NCBI GenBank assembly: GCA_905250885.1
Contig: CAJNOQ010002107.1
Coordinates: 1-26,270, forward strand
DNA length: 26,270 nt
Direction of reading: 5' to 3'
From: Didymodactylos carnosus
Taxonomy: Eukaryota; Rotifera; Eurotatoria; Philodinida; Philodinidae
Every line of letters begins with the position of its first letter. The stretch's first letter is position 1. Below the pieces are notes generated by a model, which was not told the origin of the DNA, ran no database searches, and saw nothing but the letters and a program-made list of their open reading frames with translations. Shown piece after piece: positions 1 through 12,280 of the stretch. Made by a program: the position numbers and the translations under genes.

Positions 1-77
1 GGCGTTACAATAATAGTGGTTGTATATCGTGTTTAAAAGTAAAATCATCATTAGAAAGTGTTTGTTATACAAAAAAG
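1..77 (+). pseudogene. Inverted partial copy of WD40 gene exon 6
   Basis: These 77 bases are identical to the reverse complement of 2213-2289, which lies inside exon 6 of the WD40-repeat gene. Read on the + strand they encode the same peptide (RYNNSGCISCLKV and onward). Identity stops abruptly after the A-run at 71-77; the frame then runs through unrelated codons to TGA at 97-99. No splice donor or later exon follows, so what is visible is a broken copy facing the intact gene tail to tail. It may extend past the left edge. A real inverted duplication or an assembly artefact could both produce it. Confidence 0.85.
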
Positions 78-456
78 TGTCACTGTTTCATTAAATGAAT
101 ATGATAGAATGCATAAATTGATTGATAATGATATATCGCATAATACACAAAATGAAAAAATAAATAAAACGGGATATCTGTGAGAAAAAATGAATTTTTG
201 AGATTTCTATGTCTGAGTATAAAAAATTAATTGGTGTTGAAAGAAATATAAACAAAAGAAAGTCAACGTAGTTCATAAAAATTGCATCACACAAAAATAT
301 AGGTGCAAAACAATTATTAATACTGTGAAAACAAATAAAAATAAATAAAATAATACTGTGAAGCTTTTAAAAGTATAGAAAATATCCTGAGTTATTATAA
401 ATTGAAATTTCTATGACTTGTAAATTCTAATCATTTGATGCTAAAAATAATAGATT
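78..456. other. AT-rich 3' flank of the WD40 gene
   Basis: This stretch lies between the truncated exon copy and the stop codon of the WD40 gene. It is very AT-rich, and its only open frames are low-complexity. No clear AATAAA was found on the minus strand. It probably holds the 3' untranslated region of the WD40 gene. Confidence 0.5.
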
Positions 457-3400
457 TCATTGTGTAATGAATGATACTTGACGTGATTGGTCTTCACTGT
501 TAGGATAAGTTGATTGATGTCTTTGAAAATATTTTTCAACAATAGTATTAGCATCTTCTACTTCAATTGGTTTTTTTACACATCCTCGAATTTCTTCCCA
601 TAATTGTTGAGTAAATTTTGTTTTAGGATCAACAACTTTCACTTGTCGTTTTAATGGTGCAGGACTCCAAGCATTCCATATACGCATTGTTTTATCCCAT
701 GAAACTGTAACATATTGATTACGCTCAGGAATAAATACAACATCACTAAAACGTTAAATTACAAAGAATTTCTTTTACTAACATTCAAACCGTTAGAATA
801 CATTCTATTCTCTAATGTTTTATTAAACAAAATCTTACCGTATTATATCAGAATGTCCGGTATTTGTTTGTACACATGTATACTCTTCCATTTCATAGAC
901 TTTTAATGTATCTTGAGCACTGATTAATAATGCTTTTTGAACATGATCAATTGCAATCGCATGAACACTTCCTCGAACATTTATTGCATGTTTAAATTCT
1001 CCTGTTGCATCCTGTAGAAAAAGTGAAAAATAAATTATTCATATTATACAGTATTTAATTTAAAATATTTTTACCCATAGTCGAATTGAACCATCTTCAC
1101 ATCCTGTTACCCACTGATTTGTTATATAATTCCATCGAACACACGTTACTTCAATATCTTGATGGGATTTCAATACGTACATCAATTGCATATCATATCC
1201 TTTTACTGAAAATTTTCGTACATAAACCGATTGATCGCTTGTTGAATAAGCAAAATATTTTAGAAATGGACTATAGGCTAAATCTAATATACTGCCCGAA
1301 CTAGCTAATTCAGCTTCTTCAACAGTTGTAGCATTTGAATTATAGAATATACTACTCAATGTATAATGAGTTAAATTCCATGTGCATATTCGACGATCCC
1401 AACCAGCACTTAATAGAAACACGTCTCCAAATGTTTCAACATCATCAATTAATGCCAATGATGTCACCAATGAATTATGTTGACTAAATACTCTTCGTAA
1501 TGTAAAACCACATACCCGATTTGTTACCTCGGTACCTTAAAGAAACAAATAAACCATTGATAAATAATAATTTTGTGAAAAATTAAAATATTTTACCTTC
1601 ATTTGTATCATCTAATTGATCACGTAGTGTTGTTAATGCACGAAGTGCCTCTAAATCGTAACCCCATATGTAAATATTTGCATCTTCACTAGCGGCTACA
1701 ATTAAATCATATTTTTCTACAAATATTATTTTTAAAATTGATTTTGACGGTGTTCGACTTGATGTTGTTTCTCTTTTTTGTAAATGAGCATATTGAGATA
1801 CGTAACCACCGATGCCTTGTTCACGATTTCTTATTTTTGCAGCTGAACGACTTCGTACATAGTAAGCTGGCAATTGACGTTCCGATGATTTACGACTTTT
1901 AGCCGATGTACTTCGTTGTTGAGCTGTTGATGTTGATGGACGACTTTGTACACCATCGAATCGTTCATCTTTTTCATTATCTCCACCGATTGATGCTGCT
2001 TGAACAACCATGGCCATTAATTGTGCTTTTGTTGCTTCAAATTTTAATAAACGTTCACTTGAATACATAATTAAATTCGATTGCATTTGTTCCCATTTTA
2101 ATACATTTCCGTCCGAATCACCAGTGAACATCTAATAGATGGAGAAAATAAGTTAGTAACATAAATCTATAGACAAATAACTATGCTAATAATTTCTTAC
2201 TAATATTGGTGCCTTTTTTGTATAACAAACACTTTCTAATGATGATTTTACTTTTAAACACGATATACAACCACTATTATTGTAACGCCATGCAAGACAA
2301 TGTTTCAAATTTGTTGATGCTACCAAAGCATTTAATTCGGGAAAATAACGTATTAAAATTAAAAAATAAGCATAGCGTTGTTCAGTGTCTTCCATATTAA
2401 TAAACGTATCTAGAAAATGAATTATTAGGATGTAAAATAATTGAATTATTTAATAAATATTTTTTAATGATGGATGATACCATTCTCTTACCAATAAAGT
2501 TTGATACATTCTCTCCCGATTTTGGATCGTAAACGTGTGCATAGCTATTACCAGCAACTGAAAAACAGACTTTTCTCTTTATCTTTAAATTGAAATATAT
2601 GAAAAATACATTTACCTATCCAAACAGTTTTTGTTGAGTGTACATAAGTTAATCCGGTTACTGGTTGTGTAAAATCGACAAATTTAAAGATTAATTTACC
2701 ATCTAAACTCCATACTTTTGCTGTTTTATCAAAACTTCCTGTCATTAACCATTCATTATTATCAAAGGCATCTTTTTGTGCTATTAAACATGTTATACCA
2801 GCATCATGTGCATGATCAAGTTGTTTCGATACGTGTGGACTATCACCAAATGGACAATCATAGATAATCAATTTTCCATCAAAACCAACACTGTATAATT
2901 TATCTAACATTAGAACACCAACAACAATATCTTCATGTTGACAAATAATGTACAATGGGATATTTTTGACTATCTGACCATTTATATTATTTAATTCATA
3001 TTCATGAAATTGAATACCTAACAATACACACAAATATTAACCAAAACTTTATTAAATTATGCTATTTTACCATCTGTAATGCCAAATATAATTTGTTTTA
3101 AACGAGAATGGAAACAAATTGCATAGGCGACAGTACCGATATGTAGTTTATCAACAACTGATCCAATAGCTAGAAAAAACAAAACATTTTATGATCTTCA
3201 TTTGTAGTTTTTTCATATACTTGAACGAATTAATTATACAAATAATTAAATAATGCCATATGTATACGTACCATTATATGTAACCAGGGTAGAATCGTTT
3301 CCAGTTGAAAAAAATACTTTTGCTTCTGGTAATGAGGCTAATGCTGTAACCCATCCTTTATGTCTATAACAATCTGTCACGAGACTACCTAGAAAAAGAA

Positions 3401-3599
3401 GATGTGAGTATAATTAGAGAAACAAATATTATAATCTAAATATCTATCATAAAATCAAGATTATACCTGTTTCAGGATCAAACGTTTGAACTGATCCATC
3501 TTCAAAACCCAATACTAATTCACGTTTTACTGGATTATTGCCTAATACAGTCACTTTTGATTGTAACGATCGTAATTCCAAATATGGTTCTAATGCCAT
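457..3599 (-). CDS. WD40-repeat protein (10 exons, 827 aa)
   Basis: Exons on the minus strand: 3599-3467, 3388-3272, 3169-3071, 3017-2616, 2557-2492, 2409-2201, 2131-1597, 1535-1075, 1011-839, 745-457. The sum is 2484 nt and all junctions keep frame. The start MALEPYLELR is the first ATG of the continuous model. Blade-ending motifs are visible: TGSFDKTAKVW (about residue 209-219), FTGDSDGNVLKW (344-355), AASEDANIYIW (about 490), SAGWDRRICTW (about 560), TGCEDGSIRLW (ending near 674) and VSWDKTMRIW (near 756). This suggests a long array, probably two beta-propellers. A basic, Ser/Arg-rich linker (roughly residues 385-450) interrupts the array, and a charged tail of about 70 residues follows the last blade. 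WD40 propellers are protein-binding scaffolds; I cannot name the orthologue. Introns are 53-102 nt. Part of exon 6 recurs inverted at the left edge. Confidence 0.9.
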
Positions 3600-4033
3600 T
3601 AACACAATATGAAAATGATCTTGGTTTTTCGACGATCATCAGATAATAAACGTCAGCGTTTAATCTTGAAAAATGATAGATTTTATAATTACTTAGATTT
3701 TTGTTTTCATAGCTTCCCTTCATTTAACTCTACTCTTAATATTATGATCAATGCAGTGTAAGATGTTATCGAAGTTGTTCTCCCTGTGTTGAAAATCATT
3801 TAATTAATTTTTAAAAATATTCATTAAAAAAAAGAAGAAACCATAACAGATGAATATGACGATTCAATAGTACGAGATTCATGGCACATTAAAATTTCAT
3901 TTTCTTTTCAGATAATTTGTACGTTATAAAAATAGCTAAAATAGTTTTAGTTATACCATCACCACGATCTGTCTTTTTGAAAAGTGATGAACAGGGCATC
4001 AAAATAGTCCTTGGATGGTAAAGAATTCATTAG

Positions 4034-4049
4034 CATGCTGATCAGCATG
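4034..4049. repeat. 16-bp perfect palindrome
   Basis: CATGCTGATCAGCATG reads the same on both strands. It sits about 435 bp upstream of the WD40 gene start. It could be a dimeric factor site or chance; nothing else supports a role. Confidence 0.4.
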
Positions 4050-4193
4050 GCTTGGTGATTATGTCGTTTGACTTGCACTTCATATGTATTGTGTTCGAAG
4101 TACATCCAAGTCACCCAAGTTACATGATAGTGCCTCTGGACACCCGTCCAATACCATAGGTACTATGAAATGATCCGAAATACAGTTGCTCTA

Positions 4194-4212
4194 GTTAGCC
4201 TTCGTGGCTAAC
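4194..4212. repeat. Short hairpin, 7-bp stem
   Basis: GTTAGCC and GGCTAAC pair around the five-base loop TTCGT. CTAG-type bases outside the stem repeat imperfectly. It is not part of a recognisable tRNA. Confidence 0.4.
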
Positions 4213-4821
4213 GAGCTAGTATGTAGATAGTAAGTGTATTTTATGATATAGGTGACTATGAAAGAATCTTGTCAACTTTAGGGCAGATGTCGGGCTATAG
4301 AAACTTTCTTTAGACAAGTTCGAAATAATAAAAATATCAAAAAAAAGATATATGTGGTGTAAATACATTGATGATAGATTATGAGCACTCTACACACAGC
4401 TAACTATAGAACCAACACTGCACCATAGGAAAAGATTTGATCTTAAAATTGACACTATTTATTGGATAAAAAATGATTAATCGTTTTAAACGAAATTCAA
4501 ATTGGAAGAAGAAAACTTCTATATTATTTTCAAATAAAATATCAAGAATAACTATATAAAAGCGAAATAAACAGATGGCATAAATGCGCACAAATAAACA
4601 AATATGAGTATCAAAAACACATTATCTAACTTTATGTCAAGTATTGTAACATTACCCACAAAAATCGATATTTAGACAATTAATAAAACTAGTTTAGAAA
4701 ACCATGAAATAGCATTAAATCAAACACAACATTAATAAAGAAAAGAAAAGAATTTACATGCACAGCAGAAAATAGAAAGTGAGATAAAACTCTCATTTAA
4801 AAAAACAAACAATCAACTAAT

Positions 4822-7800
4822 CTAATAATCTTCAGCATCAAGATTATCGACATCAGAGCCAATGTTAGATGTTTTTGCACTATCAGCCGTTGGTGGTCGA
4901 CGTTCTGCGCCTAAAACCAGTACTCTAATACAGAAACAGAACAGAATGAGTTGAAATAGATACCTTTATCTGCTTTCTGCAGAGATTTCCATAGATCATC
5001 GTACGTGTTATGTGACATATCAGCTGACGAATTAAAGGGATTGTTTGTAGTCATTTGGTGTTCACCTTCCCGACCACTGAAAGAATATTTTTGAATAAAT
5101 TTAATAACAGTTAAACTTAATCATTGTGTAAAATCTAACTATTGAGCTAATTTGTCGTCTACAACTATAGCTAATATAACTAGATTCTTTCGTATTAAGA
5201 TGAATATGAACACTACTGATAAGAAAATAGTAACTTCAACACTGATCTGACTCTATAAATGGCTCATTCGTGTACGTTTTGAACCAGATTTACACAAGCA
5301 GACTTTTAGACGAGACGAACTTACGTATATTTTGAAAGCGAGACTTCATGGTTGAGAACACTTTTTTTTATGTTCATTAATTAGACTTAAAAAGTGGGCT
5401 CAATTTAGAAGTGAAAATTTTACAGTGGTAAAAGTGATCTCAAGTTGGAATTCTCTCGTTTCCTATAGAAATAAAATATGGTCTCAATTTGGAATAGAGA
5501 CTTTGTTTTTTTTCACATACTTTGCATACTGTTTATAATTTCAAATCACTCTTTAATTAGGAATGATTGGCTACTGTAGACACTGAACCGAGTGAATGTT
5601 TTTCAAAACTGATGCTTAAAACTAAATTGAGCTGAGAATGACATTACTGAATCGGATGGGACTATAAAAATGAAGAGTAGCATTACTTGAAACACAACAT
5701 CTCAGTTCGATTTCTTCCACGAATTCTATCATGTCTACGACTCTACATTAAAAATTCAGGTATATTTATAATATACCATCCTAATCAATATTATTATATA
5801 TCATTAATATAACTGCTGCATAGTTCTGTTGGATAATGATTTTAATTTTAAAGATGATGATGAGTATGAACCTAAAGTATGGCTGTTATGATATACACTG
5901 TAAAGTTGGAAATTATTTATAGAAAATGCTCGGCGAATTTCAAAGAATCCATATATAAAGTCCTCAGCATTTCCTAGTTTATAGAAAATCGAAATTCCAG
6001 TTCAGAGAAATTCCTCACCGAATTTCCAATGGCTTAGAATTTATTTATGGAAATTCGGCTTTCGATTTTCTATAAACTGAAAATTCCTTGGCGAGTCTGC
6101 ACCGAGTGACGGCGCGATCAGATTGTATTGGGGTTGATTCCACCCCGTCATGCTTTTGAGAAATTTCTGGTGGATTTCTCCGATTTTGGGAACCTTCCTA
6201 CCGAAACTACGCCTTCGCGCCGCCACTCTCTCTGCCTAAATTAAAATTCTCTTTGGCATAGGAAGAATTGTGATTTAAAGTGGAAACTGTCAAAGTTGAT
6301 TTAAGTGTAATATGAGCGTCTTTACATGACACTCTTATACCTACACTGATTGCAAAACAAATAGGTGAATAAGTAGTTGATCTAGAATTTCTGGGAGAAT
6401 TTCCAGTTTCTAGAAAATCAAAAAACTAATTTGCAGATTCTGTGGAATTATTTATAGAAATTCGATCGATTTTCTAGAAAGTAGAAATTCAATAATTTCT
6501 ATAAAGTCGGAGATTCCTCAAGGAATTTCTATAAACTGGAAATTCTTCGGCGAATTTTGAGTCGATCTTTCATAAACTAGAAATTAATTCAAGATTACAG
6601 TATATGTATTGTGCATTCCAAACTACAAACACTGTACAAAGTATGTGAAAAGAACAAACTCTCTAATCCAAACTCCACTTTTTAAATCTAATTAATGAGC
6701 ATAAAAAAAGTAGTCTCAATCATGAAGAAGCCGTTTATAAGTATTATGATTATTGAACATTTATTAATGAAATAAAAAATTTTCCTTGAATTCGGTATCG
6801 ATTGCAATGTATTGTTAAAAATACTTAGAAATTCAAACAACGATCGACTATGTGTCAAAATTGCAGCCTTTGAGCAATCTAACATTCTATACAATTCTGC
6901 ATATTCAAATCTGGTATTTAGACAGCGAAATGCCTCATTAGATGTATTGTTCGATTTAACATCAGTATTTGAAACTATCTAGTATTTTTATATTTTCGAC
7001 TTAAATAACATATTTCGTAAAGCTGTGTATTTCTTCTAGTTAATCTAAAAATGAATAGTGATTCTAATGCGATGGTTGACAGTTTCCATTGAAAATAGAT
7101 AAAAATGAGAGAATTTTTATTGCAAAAAATCGAACTGATTTGAAAATAACTTTCATTTTTTATCGTTAATAATGTTTGCAATGACTTGTGAACAGAGATA
7201 AACGTGTTTCGGTTTTCATGGGAGAAATGAGCATGATTATTTTCGCTGTAAAAATTATTTTTGACTTTAATGATTATACTATCACAAAAGAGCACATACA
7301 ACAAGACAACACATTCAAAGATTTTTAAAAGAATAAACACTGAACATACTCTAACACATAAATTGTGCCAAAAAGAAAAAAAGATAAAATAATAAAACTA
7401 AGAACTATCAATAAGATACGAATGTTAGTGCAAATAACTAGATATTGTTCTGGTTTATTAACTGTGAATTAGTTAAAGCATATTGTTCTTACGTGCGTTC
7501 ACAGAATGTTGTCTAAAAACAATTTTAACTAATCACACATACTAGACAAGATGTTTTCCCATTAGCCAAGAATATTCTTACGATTCATTCATAGAAGATT
7601 AATTCACATAGCTCCACTTCTTGAATATTAAAAATAAGACTTACGATATTTTTGGTAAATGCCCACCATTTCTATCACCAACACGATTTTGATCTGTTCT
7701 ACTAAGTGTTGTTAAAGATGAATCACTACTATCATCATTCTAAAGAATAAGATGATAAAACTAACAAAATTATACTGAAAAAATGATTTATTCAAACAAC

Positions 7801-10800
7801 CTGTGTGGCTAATGTTTGACTATTGGTCCGAAGACTAATAGCAGCTGTATTTACGAGTGGTTTTTGTCCATTTGAACGTGAATCTTTCAGATGTTTCTCA
7901 ATAATTTTTGTTTTATTTGTTATACCTGTTGTTGGTCTTGAACTCTCACTATCACTAAAAGAATTTTGGTTATAAAAGAAGTCAGGTTACATGCTGACTG
8001 AAATAGTATTACCTATCCGATTGCCAATTATTTGATTCTGACTTATGTGCACGCTCTCTAGTTGTTGATGGTCTCATATTCGACGTCACCAAAGAGCTGA
8101 TAGTTGGATGACTAACAGTAGTAACGTTTTTTCTTGGAGATGGTTGTCTATCGATACTAGGACGTGTTGGCGAGGTATCTCCGTCATTACTTTCAGTAGC
8201 ATTCGAAAGAGTAACGTCATCTTCTTGAGATTCGTTGTACGTATTTAAATTACGTACAATTTTACTAACAGTCGAAGAGGATTGTTGAATTGGTGGCTTA
8301 CTGTGATCATATCTTATTTTTGGTTGAACAGTAGCTAGTGTTGACGTTAAACGATGTTGATGATATGAAGAATCATCTACGCCATCTTTTTGTTGAACGG
8401 ATGTTGTGTTTATTGATGGTATATACGACTGTGGATGATTTTGTCGGCTTCCACCTTCGAACGTTACTAGTTTGCCACCGGATGAACGCATACTTAAATT
8501 TCCTGTACGATTTATTTCCATTCGTTCAGAAACATATTTATCAAGTAATGAACTTATATCATCACGTATACTATCAAATCTGGGCAATTCCTTGATTAAA
8601 CAACGATAAATTAAGCTAAAAATTTTATTTTCACTTATGAAAACAATACTTACTTGACGAATAGTCACTCTTGTATTGAATACACGTTTCATTTTCATTT
8701 TGTAATCGAGATCACTAAGACAAGTATCAGTCTTAAATTAATAAATAAACATTATTAATCAAGTTTTTTGGTATGAAAATGTCTACATAGTACCTCCAAT
8801 ATGCCCAAATATACTTTATCTTCTAATTCGTCGATAAATTGTTTGCGCGCATCGTCTCGAAAATTATGCAAATACATTGGATTTTCTTCTAGCTTTTTAA
8901 CTAATCCATCACAATATCGTCGTAAATATAATTCAATAGTTGTTTTTTTTGAACGTATGTCGTCTCTCTGTTGTTGTGGTTGTAGTGATGGTGTTGGTGA
9001 ACGATTTCTTGATATGAGCGTTGGTGTAGGCGAGATGATTTTTCGTTCAGTGACCATAGGTGGTGGACGATTTTTTAATTGTGATAATTCATAATCAGCT
9101 TCTTTTAGTTTATCTTCCAATTCTTTTCGACGTAAACGTTCATCATGATAGTGCTAATCAATAAGAAATAAAACTGTATATAGAATATCAATCAACTATC
9201 AAAATTGAACTTACATTTTCAACTTTAGTCAGCTTATCAATTAAACCACTTGAATCGCTACCTTGTGAATTTTTAAGCATATTAATTGTATCGTTCAAAT
9301 CTTTGATGGTTTTTTTATACTGAAAAGAAAAAGAATGAATAAATAGAAAAATTTTACTAAATCTTGAACGTTTAATAATTTCAAACAAAATCACCTTACA
9401 TTCTCAATTTCACGCTGATGTTTTTGAATTAGTTTTTCTTCTTGTTTCTTATGATTTAATCCCATTTGTTGTATCGTTTGTTTCTGAAACAAATGAAATA
9501 CATCTGATCAACAATCTAATTTGTTTTTTTTTCAATATTCGATTTTACCAAGCTGTCAATTTCTGCTTGTAAACTTTTATTTTCTTTTATTAATTCTGTT
9601 ACACCAGCTTCGCGATGTTGAGGTGAACCATGTCCACTCTATTGCCAACATAAAGGTGATAATAGTAGTGAACATAAAAAACAGAAATTCATTACTTACC
9701 GTACGTAATGTTAGATATTTTTCGTTTAACTCTTCCAATTTCTTTTGAGCTGCTTGAATTTCATCCTGTGTGCATCAATAGAAAAAAAAATGTTTAATCA
9801 AAGACTGATTATAGTCATTTTCAACGGTTATTAACGGGTACATTTAGTCGTTGTATTGTATTGTCTTTGTCTTTCAATCGTTCTTCGTCGCTTTTCTAAA
9901 TAAAAAAATTATTTATGAAGAATATCACGTAGTTGTAACAAAATAATTATAAACTCTAAAGATAGTCCTTTACGATTTTATATATACCAAGATCGGATGA
10001 GGTGTATGCAAAACGATTCTTCATTTATAACCCTACAGCAAAATTAAAGAGACAACAAGATCAACGTACATCAGACACTCTAAGAAAGTGACTTGTCATA
10101 TCTAAAGCATAGTGAATGCAGCAAACTAGGTCAGACAATCTTGCATAAATCCTACAAGATCGTATGAAAAACAAAAACATAGGAAATGGTAGGACTTCCG
10201 CTGCAGCATCTAGTAAAATCTCATCAAAGAAACTCTCATGTAATTATTATTTAAGTTAGTATATTTCTTGAAGGATTCTATCATCAGAATCCTACATGAG
10301 CCTGCAATAGAAATCCTACTGCAGGCTCAGAAACTCCTAAATAAGAGAATCATATTGCGAGACCTAGTTTATATTTTTCTAATATTCACTGATTAAAATG
10401 TTTTTTAATGTTACATTTATTGTCTCGATTAATCGAGAAAACTCGTCTTTTTGATCAATAATTTTTACTATACAAAAAGTGAATAACTGTATAAGAAATT
10501 ATTTTTTGATTGCTTTTATTTCTTTATCAATATAAGTACGAAAAATATTTTGATGCTAAGTAGTAGGACGCGAGTTGCTGTATCTTCTTCAACTTAGAGA
10601 GTCCGAATTAATATTGTCTTTGCTACTGTCGTAATTATAAACTGTAAGTGTCCACATAGAGATACGAAATTATTGACGAACACTGAAAAATAATAGGAGA
10701 AAATTATATACTTTATATACGGAACAGTGCATTGCATCGCGATCAAGTAGATCCGGTAATAGAGTACTCATCAACAAAAAATCTTATGATATCATATCTA

Positions 10801-12243
10801 ATTATACAGGATACTATCGAATCTTACAGTGAGATCGCATAAGATCAGATAAGATTCTATTGTAGGCTTCGTTGACTTCAAAATTTTATCTCTGTACTTA
10901 CTTTCGAAACTCTGAGCAACAATAGTTCTTGTTCTTTTTTATTTATTTGTTCTTTCAAACGTTGTAATTCATTTTCAAAATCAATATCATGTTCTCGTTT
11001 TTTAATATTTACACCTGCGTGACGACGTTCTATATGTGCCTGAAGGAACGAAGAATTTAAAAATGCTCTTGAACATACTGGACACTAAAACCAAAAAAAA
11101 ACAAATAAAACTTTATTAAACGTTAGATGTTAATATTAAATATCACTACTTACAACATGATAATTATAATTTTGAGCTGCTAACATATTTTGTTGTGTTT
11201 CTAACATTCTTCGACGTTTTTTCGATTCTTTTTTAACATCATTTAATTCGATTTTCAATTTTTCAATTTGACGTTTAGCGTCTTCACTGTCCTATTGAAA
11301 TTGATAGTGTAAAATTTAACTAACTCACAAATGATAATATATATTTTAACATACTAGAAAACCTTTGCTTTTTATCTGATCAACTTCACCTAATTGTGCT
11401 GAAATTTGGTCTTGACACAACTAAAAACAAGAACCATAATTTTAGTTTTTCTAAGGTAAATGGTGTTGAACTCTAAAAATTAATATCAAATAGAAATAGT
11501 GAATGATCAAAAGTCTAATTGTACTTGAAAATGACGACAATGACAGACATCGTTTTAAGTAAATATTTCACATTAGATTATTAGATATATTTGGTTGTAA
11601 TTTTTATTTGATGATAAGAATAGCACATACCAGAAGATATTCAATTGTCATTTGTGCCATTTTGAATAATTTAACAAAATTTGGATCGATTGCGCGTGTA
11701 TTCTACAGAAAAAAATGATAAAAAATACATTTCAAATGTTGAGAGTTAGGGATTCACAGTCTCGAACTAAAAAGAATTTAAATGAATTATTTTCTGTTTC
11801 CTTCAAAAAGGCAAGATCTTCTTTAGTTATTCTACTGGAATAATTCTATGATCTGAAGTGCACACAGTAGTAATCAGATGGATAATGTTCACCAACAACA
11901 ATTACTCACCACTTCGGCATCAATATTACATAGTGTTATTTGTTCCAGGTTTTCTTGTAAAGCTTGAAAATCCATCTCACGCGCAATACGATCAACATCG
12001 AATGCAGCTAAAAGAATACAATTAAATAAATGCAACAGAATGATATTAATGAGAAATGTGTTTACCTATTCGACGCCAATCCACACGTTCATTACGTTTT
12101 TGAAACGCATATTGTCGATTTCCACTTGGCATATTTGCAGTTGGTCCTAGTTGATTAAGATATAAATAATTGGTATCGAAGCCTAAACCGGGCACGGCAC
12201 GATTTGGAGAAGACACGGTAGATGTATGATAGCCAGAATGCAT
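4822..12243 (-). CDS. DZIP1: DZIP1 zinc-finger ciliogenesis protein (18 exons, 866 aa)
   Basis: Exons: 12243-12066, 12007-11910, 11702-11631, 11420-11355, 11291-11154, 11084-10902, 9895-9842, 9765-9700, 9638-9549, 9483-9400, 9319-9215, 9153-8794, 8731-8654, 8590-8013, 7954-7801, 7739-7645, 5076-4964, 4910-4822; 2601 nt in frame. The N-terminus has the DZIP1 signature (VDWRRI, then FDVDRIAREMDFQALQENL). One C2H2 finger follows, with C185, C188, H201 and H206. Long coiled coils span about 207-390, then a conserved C-terminal region and a Ser/Thr-rich acidic tail ending LDAEDY. DZIP1 acts at the basal body and transition zone in cilium formation and Hedgehog signalling. The size is close to vertebrate DZIP1. 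As I recall, vertebrate members have a CxxC just after the first conserved block; here it reads VNTRAIDP, without cysteines. Introns 6 (1006 nt) and 16 (2568 nt) are unusually large. The last two exons rest on splice phase and acidic tail composition. Confidence 0.93.
5344..6727. mobile_element. Inverted-repeat element in DZIP1 intron 16
   Basis: The left end (5344-5400, resuming near 5490-5550) matches the reverse complement of the right end (about 6610-6727). Two blocks pair well: CTTCATG followed by a T-run, TTCATTAATTAGA and AAAAAGTGG; and TTTGGAATAGAG followed by TTTCACATACTTTG. The left arm carries roughly 95 extra bases between the blocks. The interior has no transposase-like frame. 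It holds repeated copies of a motif like TTTCTATAAACTGGAAATTC. This looks like a non-autonomous DNA transposon, or a decayed one. It accounts for about half of the 2.6-kb intron. I could not identify a target-site duplication, so the ends are approximate. Confidence 0.7.
5915..6600. repeat. Dispersed direct and inverted short repeats inside the element
   Basis: Variants of ATAGAAAATCGAAATTCC occur in both orientations, for example near 5980-5998, 6055-6075, 6405-6420, 6460-6490 and 6520-6545. Many are paired with CGGCGAATTT. The copies near 5980 and 6070 are inverted relative to each other and could form a stem. A GC-richer block (6095-6235) sits between the clusters; its 61-codon minus-strand frame matches nothing I know and is not called as a gene. 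Confidence 0.55.
9896..10901 (-). other. Enlarged DZIP1 intron 6
   Basis: This intron is 1006 nt, whereas 14 of the other 16 DZIP1 introns are about 53-80 nt. No coding sequence or terminal inverted repeats were found. It holds a 16-bp palindrome at 10423-10438, a 9-bp stem (GAGCCTGCA with TGCAGGCTC, 10298-10328), a 7-bp stem around 10273-10292, and several scattered ATCCTAC motifs in both orientations. A decayed insertion is the likeliest explanation for the size. Confidence 0.5.
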
Positions 12244-12270
12244 TAATCTTCTGTCTATAATGCAGAATAA

Positions 12271-12280
12271 CTGAAACGTT
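12271..12280 (-). promoter_or_regulatory. Acceptor-like site upstream of DZIP1 start
   Basis: On the minus strand AACGTTTCAG ends 27 nt before the DZIP1 ATG. It could be the 3' end of a 5' UTR intron or a spliced-leader trans-splice site. No upstream exon is evident. Confidence 0.4.

Larger units (their letters stand above)
3600..4821. other. Spacer between WD40 gene and DZIP1
   Basis: No coding exon was recognised. The right part should carry the DZIP1 3' untranslated region; the nearest minus-strand AATAAA is at 4458-4463, about 360 nt past the stop, and is only a weak candidate. The left part should hold the WD40 gene promoter. Two small self-complementary sites (4034-4049 and 4194-4212) are listed separately. 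Confidence 0.5.

Noticed and set aside
4080-4220. tRNA-like hairpin with a GTTCGAAGT stretch nearby
   Set aside because: No cloverleaf, acceptor stem or consistent A/B box spacing could be assembled.
6041-6226. 61-codon minus-strand frame MAARRRSFGRK and onward
   Set aside because: It lies wholly within a repeat element in an intron, overlaps the short-repeat motif and has no homology that I recognise.
8338-9094. Plus-strand open frames opposite DZIP1 exons
   Set aside because: They are antisense shadows of the confirmed minus-strand coding exons.
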